64,000 nt of DNA from Streptomyces sp. SA15 (GTDB taxonomy: Bacteria > Actinomycetota > Actinomycetes > Streptomycetales > Streptomycetaceae), in contig NZ_NTGE01000074.1 of assembly GCF_002291145.1 (NCBI RefSeq), positions 1 to 64,000 of the forward strand, in the 5' to 3' direction. Positions 15,956-24,422 of the stretch are shown piece after piece (position 1 is the stretch's first letter; the number at the start of each line of letters is the position of its first letter). Made by a program: the position numbers and the translations under genes. The notes beneath the pieces are model-generated. The model made no database searches. It was not told where the DNA came from and saw nothing but the letters and a program-made list of their open reading frames with translations.

Positions 15956-16585
15956 CTATTCCTGGGGCTCCTGTGACGGTGCCTGGGTCGCGCGGGCTCT
16001 GCGGACGAGACCGGCCCAGACGTCCCGTACGCGCCGCTGGAGTTCCTCCAGGGGTACGTCGTTGTCGATGACGACGTCCGCGATCTCCAGGCGTTTCTCG
16101 CGCGTCGCCTGGGCGGCCATGCGCGCGCGGGCGTCCGCCTCGGCCATGCCGCGCAGCCGGACGAGCCGATTGAGCTGGGTCTCGGGGCTCACGTCGACGA
16201 CGACCACCACGTCGTACAGCGGCGCGAGGCCGTTCTCCGCGAGGAGCGGCACGTCGTGGACGACGACGGCGTCCTCGGCGGCGGCTGCTTCCAGCTCGCG
16301 GGAGCGGGCGCCGACCAAAGGATGCACGATCGCGTTCAGGCGGGCCAGCTGCTCCGGGTCGGCGAAGACGATCGAGCCCAGCTTGGGCCGGTCCAGGCTG
16401 CCGTCGGCGGCCAGAATCTCCTCGCCGAAGGCCTCGACGACCGCGGCGAGGCCGGGCGTCCCCGGTGCGACGACCTCGCGCGCGATGCGGTCAGCGTCGA
16501 TCAGCACGGCTCCGCACTCGACGAGCAGCCGCGACACCTCGCTCTTGCCGGCGCCGATACCCCCGGTCAGGCCAACTTTCAGCAT
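15956..16585 (-). CDS. coaE: dephospho-CoA kinase
   Basis: 209 residues. It catalyses the last step of CoA synthesis, ATP-dependent 3'-phosphorylation of dephospho-CoA. Visible motifs are the P-loop [17 protein letters not shown] (residues 5-21), [18 protein letters not shown] of the substrate site, [25 protein letters not shown], the lid [20 protein letters not shown] and [17 protein letters not shown] 16585 places the P-loop at the normal position. It is an essential housekeeping gene with PAC2 and rpsA genes upstream on the same strand. Confidence 0.95.
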   Translation of the reverse strand: MLKVGLTGGIGAGKSEVSRLLVECGAVLIDADRIAREVVAPGTPGLAAVVEAFGEEILAADGSLDRPKLGSIVFADPEQLARLNAIVHPLVGARSRELEAAAAEDAVVVHDVPLLAENGLAPLYDVVVVVDVSPETQLNRLVRLRGMAEADARARMAAQATREKRLEIADVVIDNDVPLEELQRRVRDVWAGLVRRARATQAPSQEPQE

Positions 16586-16640
16586 GACCGGCAGCTTAGG
16601 CCCTGCCGCCGACAACGCACCCCGCGGGCTCCGGCAGGGC

Positions 16641-17579
16641 TCAGCCGTCCCCCTCCCGTTCCGCCAGGAACCGCTCGAACTCGCGTCCGATCTCGTCCGC
16701 GGACGGGATCTCGACCGGCTCGGCGAGCATGTTGCCCCGGGTCTCGGCGCCCGCGGCGGCGTCGTACTGGTGCTCCAGGCCCTGGACGAGCGCGACGAGT
16801 TCCTCGTCGCCCTCCTGGATCTGCCGGTCGATCTCGGTCTGCGTGCGGTACGCGTCCGTGCGCAGGGCGTGGGCGATGCCGGGCAGGACCAGGCCGGTCG
16901 CCGCCGTGATGGCTTCCAGGACGGTCAGCGCCGCGTCCGGGTACGGCGAGCGGGCGATGTAGTGCGGCACGTGCGCGGCGACGCCCAGGACGTCGTGTCC
17001 GGCCTCCATGAGGCGGTACTCGACCAGCGCCTCCGCGCTGCCGGGCACCTGGGCCTCCTCGAAGGGGCTGCTGTGGCCGGGCACGAGATCGTTGCGGTTG
17101 CCGTGCGGGGTGAGGCCCACCGGGCGGGTGTGCGGGACGCCCATGGGGATGCCGTGGAAGTTCACCGACAGGCGGACGCCGAGTCGCTCCACGATCTGCT
17201 GGACGGCCGCGGCGAAGCGCTCCCACTCCACATCCGGCTCCGGGCCGGACAGCAGCAGGAAGGGCGCACCGGTGGCGTCCTGGACCAGCCGCACGTCGAG
17301 GGTGGGCTCCTCGTAGGCGGCCCAGCGGTCGCGCTTGAACGTCAGCAGCGGGCGGCGGGCCCGGTAGTCCACGAGCCGGTCGTGGTCGAAGCGCGCGACG
17401 ACCTGGTGGGGCAGCGAGTCGAGGAGCCGGTCGACGATCTGGTCGCCGGTCTCGCCCGCGTCGATGTATCCGTCGAAGTGGTAGAGCATGACAAGGCCGG
17501 CCGACTCCTGGGCGAGCGCCATGTCGACGACGGCGAGGCCCTTCGGCTCCCATGCGTACAAACCCTGCGGATCAAGCAC
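16641..17579 (-). CDS. PAC2 family protein (proteasome assembly chaperone-like fold)
   Basis: 312 residues. PAC2 signatures: [20 protein letters not shown] near residue 33, [41 protein letters not shown] and [19 protein letters not shown] (in parts), then [19 protein letters not shown] and the polar C-terminal helix. Actinobacteria, which have proteasomes, often encode this family; its exact function is not settled. The GTG at 17579 has GAGGAG about 10 nt upstream. The rpsA terminator lies in the 268-bp gap upstream, so it likely has its own promoter. Confidence 0.85.
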   Translation of the reverse strand: MLDPQGLYAWEPKGLAVVDMALAQESAGLVMLYHFDGYIDAGETGDQIVDRLLDSLPHQVVARFDHDRLVDYRARRPLLTFKRDRWAAYEEPTLDVRLVQDATGAPFLLLSGPEPDVEWERFAAAVQQIVERLGVRLSVNFHGIPMGVPHTRPVGLTPHGNRNDLVPGHSSPFEEAQVPGSAEALVEYRLMEAGHDVLGVAAHVPHYIARSPYPDAALTVLEAITAATGLVLPGIAHALRTDAYRTQTEIDRQIQEGDEELVALVQGLEHQYDAAAGAETRGNMLAEPVEIPSADEIGREFERFLAEREGDG

Positions 17580-17785
17580 TGTGACCGCTCCTCCTCGTGT
17601 TCGTACTGCACAACGCGGTGCAGGGCGTGGGCATTCCCGCCCGACGCCCCTGAACAGGCACCCCTCACTGCCTTTTCATACGTCGCTCCCCTGAGTCACC
17701 GAATCACCGGATCACCGACGTCACCGCCTCGCCCGCGGAACGGTCTGGTACCCGCGGCGGTCAACTCCCGTCCAGCGCAAACGAA

Positions 17786-17822
17786 CTGAGGGCCCGCATC
17801 CCAAAGGGATGCGGGCCCTCAG
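17786..17822 (-). terminator. rpsA terminator
   Basis: A 17-bp perfect stem (CTGAGGGCCCGCATCCC, loop AAA, and its complement) 26 bp downstream of the rpsA stop. Confidence 0.88.
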
Positions 17823-17847
17823 TCAAGAGCTACTGCTCAGTGGGCGT

Positions 17848-19350
17848 TCAGCTCTGCCCACCCGCCAGCTTCTCCCGCAGCGCGGCAAGCGCCTCGTCCG
17901 AGGCCAGCGCGCCGGAGTTGTCCGGGCCCTCGGAGGAGTACGAACCGCCACCACCACCGGCCGCAGCCGGAGCGGCGGCCTCGCCACCGCCCTCGGCAGC
18001 GGCCTTCTCGTCCGCCTCGCGGGACTTGATGACCTGCTGCTGGTGCTGCTCGAAGCGCTGCTGCGCCTCGGCGTACTGGCGCTCCCACTCCTCGCGCTGC
18101 TTCTCGTAGCCCTCGAGCCAGTCGTTGGTCTCGGGGTCGAAGCCCTCGGGGTAGATGTAGTTGCCCTGGTCGTCGTACGACGCGGCCATGCCGTACAGGG
18201 TCGGGTCGAACTCGACCGAGGCCGGGTCGGCACCGAAGGACTCGTTGGCCTGCTTCAGCGAGAGGCTGATGCGGCGGCGCTCGAGGTCGATGTCGATGAC
18301 CTTGACGAAGATCTCGTCGTTGACCTGGACGACCTGCTCCGGGATCTCCACGTGGCGCTCGGCCAGCTCGGAGATGTGGACCAGACCCTCGATGCCCTCG
18401 TCCACGCGGACGAACGCACCGAACGGAACCAGCTTCGTGACCTTGCCGGGCACGACCTGGCCGATCTGGTGGGTGCGGGCGAACTGCTGCCACGGGTCTT
18501 CCTGGGTCGCCTTCAGCGACAGGGAGACGCGCTCGCGGTCCATGTCGACGTCGAGGACCTCGACGGTGACCTCCTGGCCGACCTCGACGACCTCGGAGGG
18601 GTGGTCGATGTGCTTCCAGGACAGCTCGGAGACGTGGACCAGACCGTCGACGCCACCCAGGTCCACGAAGGCACCGAAGTTGACGATCGAGGAGACCACA
18701 CCGGAACGGACCTGACCCTTCTGCAGGGTCGTGAGGAACGTCTGGCGGACCTCGGACTGGGTCTGCTCCAGCCAGGCACGGCGGGACAGGACCACGTTGT
18801 TGCGGTTCTTGTCCAGCTCGATGATCTTGGCCTCGAGCTCCTTGCCCACGTAGGGCTGGAGGTCGCGGACGCGGCGCATCTCGACCAGGGAGGCCGGGAG
18901 GAAGCCACGGAGGCCGATGTCGAGGATGAGACCACCCTTGACGACCTCGATGACGGTACCGGTGACGATCCCGTCCTCTTCCTTGATCTTCTCGATGGTG
19001 CCCCAGGCGCGCTCGTACTGGGCACGCTTCTTCGAGAGGATCAGGCGGCCTTCCTTGTCCTCCTTCTGAAGAACAAGGGCTTCGATCTCGTCACCGACGG
19101 CGACGACCTCGTTCGGGTCGACGTCGTGCTTGATCGAGAGCTCGCGGCTCGGGATAACGCCTTCGGTCTTGTAACCGATGTCGAGCAGGACCTCGTCCCG
19201 GTCGACCTTCACGATGACGCCGTCGACGATGTCGCCGTCGTTGAAGTACTTGATCGTCTCGTCGATCGCGGCGAGGAAGGCTTCCTCGTTACCGATGTCG
19301 TTGACCGCTACCTGCGGGGTGGTGGCGGTGGTCTCGGTGCTGCTCGTCAT
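17848..19350 (-). CDS. rpsA: 30S ribosomal protein S1
   Basis: 500 residues with four S1 (OB-fold) repeats at about 35-105, 120-190, 205-275 and 290-362, e.g. GDIVDGVIVKVDRDEVLLDI, GQVRSGVVSSIVNFGAFVDL and GQVVPGKVTKLVPFGAFVRV, each closing with VHVSELS or VHISELA. After the repeats comes an acidic/Gln-rich coiled segment (EKQREEWERQYAEAQQRFEQ) and an Ala/Gly-rich tail. S1 aids mRNA binding and translation initiation; four repeats rather than six is normal for actinobacteria. ATG 19350 lacks a strong ribosome site. A near-consensus promoter about 200 bp upstream gives a leader of about 190 nt. Confidence 0.97.
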   Translation of the reverse strand: MTSSTETTATTPQVAVNDIGNEEAFLAAIDETIKYFNDGDIVDGVIVKVDRDEVLLDIGYKTEGVIPSRELSIKHDVDPNEVVAVGDEIEALVLQKEDKEGRLILSKKRAQYERAWGTIEKIKEEDGIVTGTVIEVVKGGLILDIGLRGFLPASLVEMRRVRDLQPYVGKELEAKIIELDKNRNNVVLSRRAWLEQTQSEVRQTFLTTLQKGQVRSGVVSSIVNFGAFVDLGGVDGLVHVSELSWKHIDHPSEVVEVGQEVTVEVLDVDMDRERVSLSLKATQEDPWQQFARTHQIGQVVPGKVTKLVPFGAFVRVDEGIEGLVHISELAERHVEIPEQVVQVNDEIFVKVIDIDLERRRISLSLKQANESFGADPASVEFDPTLYGMAASYDDQGNYIYPEGFDPETNDWLEGYEKQREEWERQYAEAQQRFEQHQQQVIKSREADEKAAAEGGGEAAAPAAAGGGGGSYSSEGPDNSGALASDEALAALREKLAGGQS

Positions 19351-19727
19351 GTGGGAAAGGGCTCCGGTACGGACATTGAAGTCGTAGGTACTGCTTTACG
19401 CCGGGAGCCCGTTTCGCTCTGAAGAAGCCGGACAGCCAAGGAAGCGCCCCAGAAAACCACTGGTGGCGCCTCGACAACCGAGGGGACATACAACAGATGC
19501 GAGCGCAGCCTGCTACGTCTGAGGTGCGCAGGCCCGCAGCGCAACTTGTAGCATACGGGGGCAGCCGGACAGGGTCAATGCGCGAAGCCGCACACCCGGG
19601 GCGGATCGCCCCATACCCGGCACAAGAACTGTCCCTGGAGGCCAAACGGCCACAGGACACCTCCCGCGTGGCACCACCGTGAGAGGTGGCGCCACAAAGG
19701 TGACGGAAGAGTACGACGAGGGAGCCG
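19351..19727. other. 377-bp divergent intergenic region
   Basis: Between rpsA (-) and the methyltransferase (+). It holds the rpsA promoter (19550-19578) and the transcribed rpsA leader (about 19351-19543). No small gene or recognisable riboswitch was seen; a role in S1 autoregulation is possible but not visible. Confidence 0.6.
19550..19578 (-). promoter_or_regulatory. rpsA vegetative promoter
   Basis: On the minus strand TTGACC (19578-19573), 17 nt, TATGCT (19555-19550): close to the HrdB/sigma-70 consensus. It predicts a start near 19543 and a leader of about 190 nt, fitting a highly expressed ribosomal gene. Confidence 0.8.
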
Positions 19728-20561
19728 ATCATCCAAGAGCCCGTATCGTCCGAACCGGCGCCGGAGCCGGAAGCCACCCGACGTGACGCCGGCGTCACGG
19801 AGAGCGCCCGGGCCAACCGGGGCTGGTGGGACCGCAACGCGGACGAGTACCAGGTCGAGCACGGCACGTTCCTCGGGGACGACCGTTTCGTGTGGGGCCC
19901 CGAGGGGCTCGACGAGGTAGAGGCCGAGCTGCTCGGCCCGCCGGAGGAGCTGAAGGGCAAAGCCGTCCTGGAGATCGGCGCCGGCGCGGCCCAGTGCGCG
20001 CGCTGGCTGGCCGCGCAGGGCGCCCGCCCGGTCGCCCTGGACCTCTCCCACCGCCAGCTCCAGCACGCGCTGCGCATCGGCGGATCGTTCCCCTTGGTGT
20101 GCGCCGACGCGGGCGCCCTGCCGTTCGCGGACGAAACCTTCGACCTGGCCTGCTCGGCGTACGGGGCGCTGCCCTTCGTGGCGGATCCGGTGCTGGTGCT
20201 GCGGGAGGTGCGGCGGGTGCTGCGGCCGGGCGGGCGTTTCGTCTTCTCGGTCACCCATCCCATCCGCTGGGCCTTCCCGGACGAGCCCGGGCCTCAGGGG
20301 CTGTCGGTGTCCGCCTCGTACTTCGACCGCACACCGTACGTCGAGCAGTACATCGAGAACGGGGAGGGTCGCGCGGTCTACGTCGAGCACCACCGGACCC
20401 TCGGCGACCGGGTGCGGGACATCGTCACGGCGGGCTTGCGCCTGGTGGACCTGGTCGAGCCGGAGTGGCCGGCCTGGAACACCGCCGAGTGGGGCGGCTG
20501 GTCGCCGCTGCGCGGGAATCTGATCCCGGGGACGGCGATCTTCGTGTGCGTACGGGACTGA
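19728..20561 (+). CDS. SAM-dependent class I methyltransferase with non-canonical start
   Basis: About 277 residues if started at the ATC codon at 19728 (or 19731). Conserved sequence ANRGWWDRNADEYQVEHGTF, ahead of the first available GTG (19890), shows that translation must begin upstream. Yet the frame back to the stop at 19701 has no ATG, GTG or TTG. GAGGGAG at 19718-19724 is well placed for ATC at 19731. Motif I is AVLEIGAGAAQCARWLAAQG, then PVALDLSHRQLQHAL, VCADAGALPFADETFDLACS, and VLRPGGRFVFSVTHPIRWAF. Substrate unknown. It ends 4 bp before hrpB, so they are likely co-transcribed. A sequencing error at the start codon is the main alternative. Confidence 0.82.
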   Translation: MIQEPVSSEPAPEPEATRRDAGVTESARANRGWWDRNADEYQVEHGTFLGDDRFVWGPEGLDEVEAELLGPPEELKGKAVLEIGAGAAQCARWLAAQGARPVALDLSHRQLQHALRIGGSFPLVCADAGALPFADETFDLACSAYGALPFVADPVLVLREVRRVLRPGGRFVFSVTHPIRWAFPDEPGPQGLSVSASYFDRTPYVEQYIENGEGRAVYVEHHRTLGDRVRDIVTAGLRLVDLVEPEWPAWNTAEWGGWSPLRGNLIPGTAIFVCVRD

Positions 20562-20565
20562 GTGA

Positions 20566-23103
20566 GTGATCCGTTACGACGCCCTCGACGCCCTGCCCGT
20601 ACACGGTGCTCTGCCCGGTCTGGACGACGCCCTGGAGGGGCACGGCACCGCGGTGCTCGTGGCGCCGCCTGGCACCGGCAAGACGACCCTGGTGCCGCTG
20701 GCGTTGGCGGGCCTGCTGGACAAAGGCCCCGTGCGGCGTGTGGTCGTCGCCGAGCCGCGGCGGATCGCGGCGCGGGCGGCGGCCCGGCGGATGGCGTGGC
20801 TGCTCGGCGAGAAGGTCGGCGACAGCGTCGGTTACACCGTGCGCGGGGAGCGGGTCGTCGGGCGGCACGCGCGCGTGGAGGTCGTCACGACCGGTGTGCT
20901 GTTGCAGCGGGTGCAGCGCGACCAGGAGCTGGCGGACGTGGACGTGGTGGTGCTCGACGAGTGCCACGAGCGGCATCTGGACGCGGACACCGTGGCGGCC
21001 TTCCTGTGGGACGTACGGCAGACGCTGCGGCCGGAGCTGCGGCTGGTGGCCGCGTCGGCGACGACCGACGCCGAGGGGTGGGCGCGGCTGCTGGGCGGGG
21101 CGCCGGTGGTCGAGGCGGCGGGTGTCTCGTATCCGGTGGAGGTGGTGTGGGCGCCGCCGACGCGTCCGGTACGGCCGCCGCACGGGATGCGCGTCGATCC
21201 CGCGCTGCTGACGCATGTGGCGTCGGTGGTGCGGCGGGCGCTGGCCGAGCGGGAGGGCGACGTGCTGTGCTTCCTGCCGGGCGTGGGCGAGATCGCGCGG
21301 GTCGCCGGGCAGCTCGGGGCTCTGGCGGACTTCGGGGACGTCGAGGTGCTTCAGGTGCACGGGCGGGCGCCGACGGCCGTGCAGGACGCGGTGCTGGCTC
21401 CTGGGAACGGGAAGCGGCGCCGGGTGGTGCTGGCGACGTCCGTGGCCGAGTCGTCGCTGACGGTTCCCGGGGTGCGGGTGGTCGTCGACTCGGGGCTGGC
21501 GCGGGAGCCGCGGGTGGATCACGCGCGCGGGCTGAGCGCGCTGACGACGGTACGGGCCTCGCAGGCGGCGGGGCGGCAGCGGGCGGGCCGTGCCGGGCGT
21601 GAGGCGCCGGGTGCGGTGTACCGGTGCTGGGCGGAGGCGGAGGACGCGCGTCTGCCGCGTTTCCCGGCGCCGGAGATCAAAGTGGCCGACCTGACAGCGT
21701 TCGCGCTGCAGACGGCGTGCTGGGGCGATCCGGAGGCCTCCGGGCTGGCGTTGCTGGATGCGCCGCCGGGTGGGGCGATGGGGGCGGCGCGCAGTGTTCT
21801 GTCGGCGATCGGGGCGGTGGACTCCGTCGGTCGCGCCACTGAGCGGGGTTTGCGGCTTGCCCGGTTGGGGTTGCACCCCCGGCTGGGGCGGGCTCTGCTC
21901 GACGCGTCGCCCTTGGTCGGCGTGGAGCGGGCCGCCGAGGTGGTCGCGTTGCTGAGTGAGGAGCCGCCTCGGGAGTACGGGGACGACCTGGCCGCTGCCT
22001 TGCGGGCTGCTCGGCGCGGGGGTGACGCCTATGGGGCGCGGTGGCGTGCGGAGGTTCGGCGGCTGCGGGCCCTATCAACAGACCTTTCTCACGCCCCCAA
22101 AGGAGATGGCGACAGCGCGGTTGGCGCCGGGGAGGACGCTGTCGTCGGGGTCGTCGCCGCTCTCGCGTTCCCGGAGCGGGTCGCCAGGGCCGACGGCGGT
22201 TCGTACCTCATGGTGTCCGGGACCCGCGCCGAGGCCGGTGACGGTACCGGCCTGCGCGGGGCTCCCTGGATCGCGGTCGCCGTGGCCGACCGTCCCCTCG
22301 GCAAGGGGCACGCGCGCGTGCGGCTCGGGGCGGTTGTCGACGAGGGGGTCGCTCGGCTCGCCGCGGGGGCGTTCGTCGAGGAGCGGGACGAGGTCCATTG
22401 GGCCGACGGGGATGTCGTCGCGCGGCGCGTCGAGCGGCTGGGGGCCGTGGAGCTGGCGGTGCGGCCACTCGCCGACGCGGACGCCGGTCTCGTACGGGAG
22501 GCGCTTGTCGAGGGGCTGCGGCGGGAGGGGCTCGGGCTGTTGAGGTGGTCCGCCGAGGCCGTCGTACTGAGGCAGCGGCTCGCCTTTTTGCACCTGCATA
22601 TGGGGGATCCGTGGCCCGATGTCTCCGACGAAGCGCTCCACGCGCGCGTGGAGGAGTGGTTGGAGCCCGAGCTGGGCCGGGCACGGCGGCGGGCCGATCT
22701 CGGGCGGATCGACGCGGGGCAGTGTCTGAACCGGCTGCTGCCCTGGGCTTCCGGAGACGCCGCGCGGCTCGACGAGCTCGCCCCGGAGCGGATCACCGTA
22801 CCGAGTGGGTCCAGAATCCGGATCGACTACGGGAATCCGGAGCAGCCCGTGCTCGCCGTGAAGGTGCAGGAGATGTTCGGACTGCAGGAGTCGCCCCGGG
22901 TCGCGGGGGTGCCATTGCTCGTGCATCTGCTCTCCCCCGCCGGCCGCCCGGCCGCCGTCACCGCCGACCTCGCCTCCTTCTGGAAGGACGGCTACAAGGG
23001 CGTACGCGCGGAACTGCGCGGCCGGTACCCGAAGCATCCGTGGCCCGAGGATCCGGCCGGTGCCGAACCGACGCGGCACACCAACGCCCGGCTCAGGCGC
23101 TGA
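20566..23103 (+). CDS. hrpB: ATP-dependent RNA helicase HrpB (DEAH-type)
   Basis: 845 residues, normal for HrpB. Walker A APPGTGKTTLVPLALAG (about 33-49), motif Ia EPRRIAARAAARRMAWLLGE, motif II DECHERHLDAD, motif III SATTDAEGWARLL, motif VI RQRAGRAGREAPGAVYRCW, then the HrpB-specific C-terminal region including FPERVARADGGSYLMVSGTR and IRIDYGNPEQPVLAVKVQEM. Substrate RNA is unknown. The GTG at 20566 follows the methyltransferase stop by 4 bp. The last 11 bp overlap the convergent DUF3068 gene. Confidence 0.95.
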   Translation: MIRYDALDALPVHGALPGLDDALEGHGTAVLVAPPGTGKTTLVPLALAGLLDKGPVRRVVVAEPRRIAARAAARRMAWLLGEKVGDSVGYTVRGERVVGRHARVEVVTTGVLLQRVQRDQELADVDVVVLDECHERHLDADTVAAFLWDVRQTLRPELRLVAASATTDAEGWARLLGGAPVVEAAGVSYPVEVVWAPPTRPVRPPHGMRVDPALLTHVASVVRRALAEREGDVLCFLPGVGEIARVAGQLGALADFGDVEVLQVHGRAPTAVQDAVLAPGNGKRRRVVLATSVAESSLTVPGVRVVVDSGLAREPRVDHARGLSALTTVRASQAAGRQRAGRAGREAPGAVYRCWAEAEDARLPRFPAPEIKVADLTAFALQTACWGDPEASGLALLDAPPGGAMGAARSVLSAIGAVDSVGRATERGLRLARLGLHPRLGRALLDASPLVGVERAAEVVALLSEEPPREYGDDLAAALRAARRGGDAYGARWRAEVRRLRALSTDLSHAPKGDGDSAVGAGEDAVVGVVAALAFPERVARADGGSYLMVSGTRAEAGDGTGLRGAPWIAVAVADRPLGKGHARVRLGAVVDEGVARLAAGAFVEERDEVHWADGDVVARRVERLGAVELAVRPLADADAGLVREALVEGLRREGLGLLRWSAEAVVLRQRLAFLHLHMGDPWPDVSDEALHARVEEWLEPELGRARRRADLGRIDAGQCLNRLLPWASGDAARLDELAPERITVPSGSRIRIDYGNPEQPVLAVKVQEMFGLQESPRVAGVPLLVHLLSPAGRPAAVTADLASFWKDGYKGVRAELRGRYPKHPWPEDPAGAEPTRHTNARLRR

Positions 23104-24085
23104 CCGGCTCCGGCTGGGTGGCCTCGGCGGGTGCCGGGTCGCCGGGGTGGCGGCTGCGGGCTTCCAGGTAGAGGGAGAGGGACAGCAGCAGGACGCCGAG
23201 GGCGAGGAAGCCCCACGGCAGGTAGGACGTCAGCAGCAGGACGAGGGTGCGGTTGGACTTGACCAGGTCCACGGTGTGCGCGATGTAGTCCTCGCGCATC
23301 TTCACGTGGCCGGCGAACGCCGTCACCTTCTCGCGACCGCCGAGCAGGGTGCCGCCGCGCAGTTCCTCCTTGTGGATCTCCTCGCCGTAGACCGGGGCGC
23401 CGGTCAGCGGTTCGATCCAGAACTTGCGGACGGTGGAGTACCACCGCGTCGTACCGGTCTTCGCGACCGACTCGGGGGTAATGCCCGCCACGGGCATGGT
23501 CTTGGGGAAGGGCACCTTGGTCCAGGGGATGGTCTGCTCGAAGTAGTAGACCTCGACCCCGCGGAAGTTCTGGGTGCCCTGGTAGTGGATGGGGGCGGTG
23601 ATCCGGGCCTGCGCGTCGAAGTACTCGTAGTCGCGCTTCTCCGTCAGGAACGGCCACTTGAACTCGATGCCCTGCCGCTTGACCGGGTCGCCGTCGACCA
23701 TCTCGCCCGTGGCGTGGACGGGTTCCTGGGTGTGGGCGTCGAAGATGTAGCGCTCGGGGATCTTGGAGACCATCTTGCCGTCGGGTCCCTGGACATAGGA
23801 CAGGCCGTCCCAGACCACGACGTCCCGGCCCGCCGTCTTCTCGATCTTCTCGGAGGCCTCCACGTTGCCGCGGAGGGTCTGCACGATGCTGACCTTGGGG
23901 ACCCTTTTGGCGCGCATCGTGCCGTAGTCGAGGAGGGTGGCGTCCTTCGCCTCCAGGACCATGTCCTGGTACTGGTGGGCCGGGATCTTGGCGAGGCGCG
24001 GGAAGGCGTACCAGCGCAGCAGCGGGGACAGCGCCGCGAAGAACACGGCGAGGGCGAGCAGGATCAGACTGGTCTTGCGGCGCAT
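23093..24085 (-). CDS. DUF3068 (PorA-family) membrane-anchored protein
   Basis: 330 residues: N-terminal signal-anchor helix (MRRKTSLILLALAVFFAALS), a large extracytoplasmic domain (about 30-285) with repeated Tyr/Trp strands such as GVEVYYFEQTIPWTKVPFPK and WYSTVRKFWIEPLTGAPVYG, and a C-terminal membrane helix (LTSYLPWGFLALGVLLLSLS). This is the layout of the DUF3068 family. Function is unknown; it sits at the cell surface. Its 3' end overlaps hrpB on the opposite strand. Confidence 0.85.
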   Translation of the reverse strand: MRRKTSLILLALAVFFAALSPLLRWYAFPRLAKIPAHQYQDMVLEAKDATLLDYGTMRAKRVPKVSIVQTLRGNVEASEKIEKTAGRDVVVWDGLSYVQGPDGKMVSKIPERYIFDAHTQEPVHATGEMVDGDPVKRQGIEFKWPFLTEKRDYEYFDAQARITAPIHYQGTQNFRGVEVYYFEQTIPWTKVPFPKTMPVAGITPESVAKTGTTRWYSTVRKFWIEPLTGAPVYGEEIHKEELRGGTLLGGREKVTAFAGHVKMREDYIAHTVDLVKSNRTLVLLLTSYLPWGFLALGVLLLSLSLYLEARSRHPGDPAPAEATQPEPVSA

Positions 24086-24106
24086 CTCGGCCTCCCTGCC
24101 GGGTGG

Positions 24107-24241
24107 TTACGGGTGTGCGGGCACCGTCGTCAGCAGTGGCTTCGGGGACGTCTCGCCCGAGGGGGTGCCGAGGGCGGTGAGCGTGAGGACCAGGGCGAGC
24201 GCGACGGCGAGACCGGTCGCGGCGGCGATCAGGGCGCGCAT
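24107..24241 (-). CDS. small single-helix membrane peptide (SPW_0924-like)
   Basis: 44 residues: MRALIAAATGLAVALALVLT LTALG is one membrane helix (shown split), followed by a short Pro/Ser tail ending TTVPAHP. I recall an identical-length conserved Streptomyces family named SPW_0924. It is 21 bp upstream of the DUF3068 gene on the same strand and probably co-transcribed, so it may work with it at the membrane. Confidence 0.75.
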   Translation of the reverse strand: MRALIAAATGLAVALALVLTLTALGTPSGETSPKPLLTTVPAHP

Positions 24242-24330
24242 GCGGGCCTCCCGACGGACAGGAACTGATACCTCGTCAGGTCCGGCACCGTAGCAACGGG
24301 CGGGTGAGATGAGAACACGTAGCACACACA

Positions 24331-24365
24331 ACGGCGGCGCCCCCTCGGTGAAGGGGCGCCGCCGC
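24331..24365 (-). terminator. terminator of the lytic transglycosylase gene
   Basis: 12-13-bp stem CGGCGGCGCCCC / GGGGCGCCGCCG around a 9-nt loop, 58 bp after the stop at 24423. It also separates it from the downstream small-peptide gene on the same strand. Confidence 0.75.
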
Positions 24366-24422
24366 CGTCGTAGAAGGAGCACGAAGGACTGCGAAGGGAC
24401 CGCTAAGGGACTGCGGAAGGGC

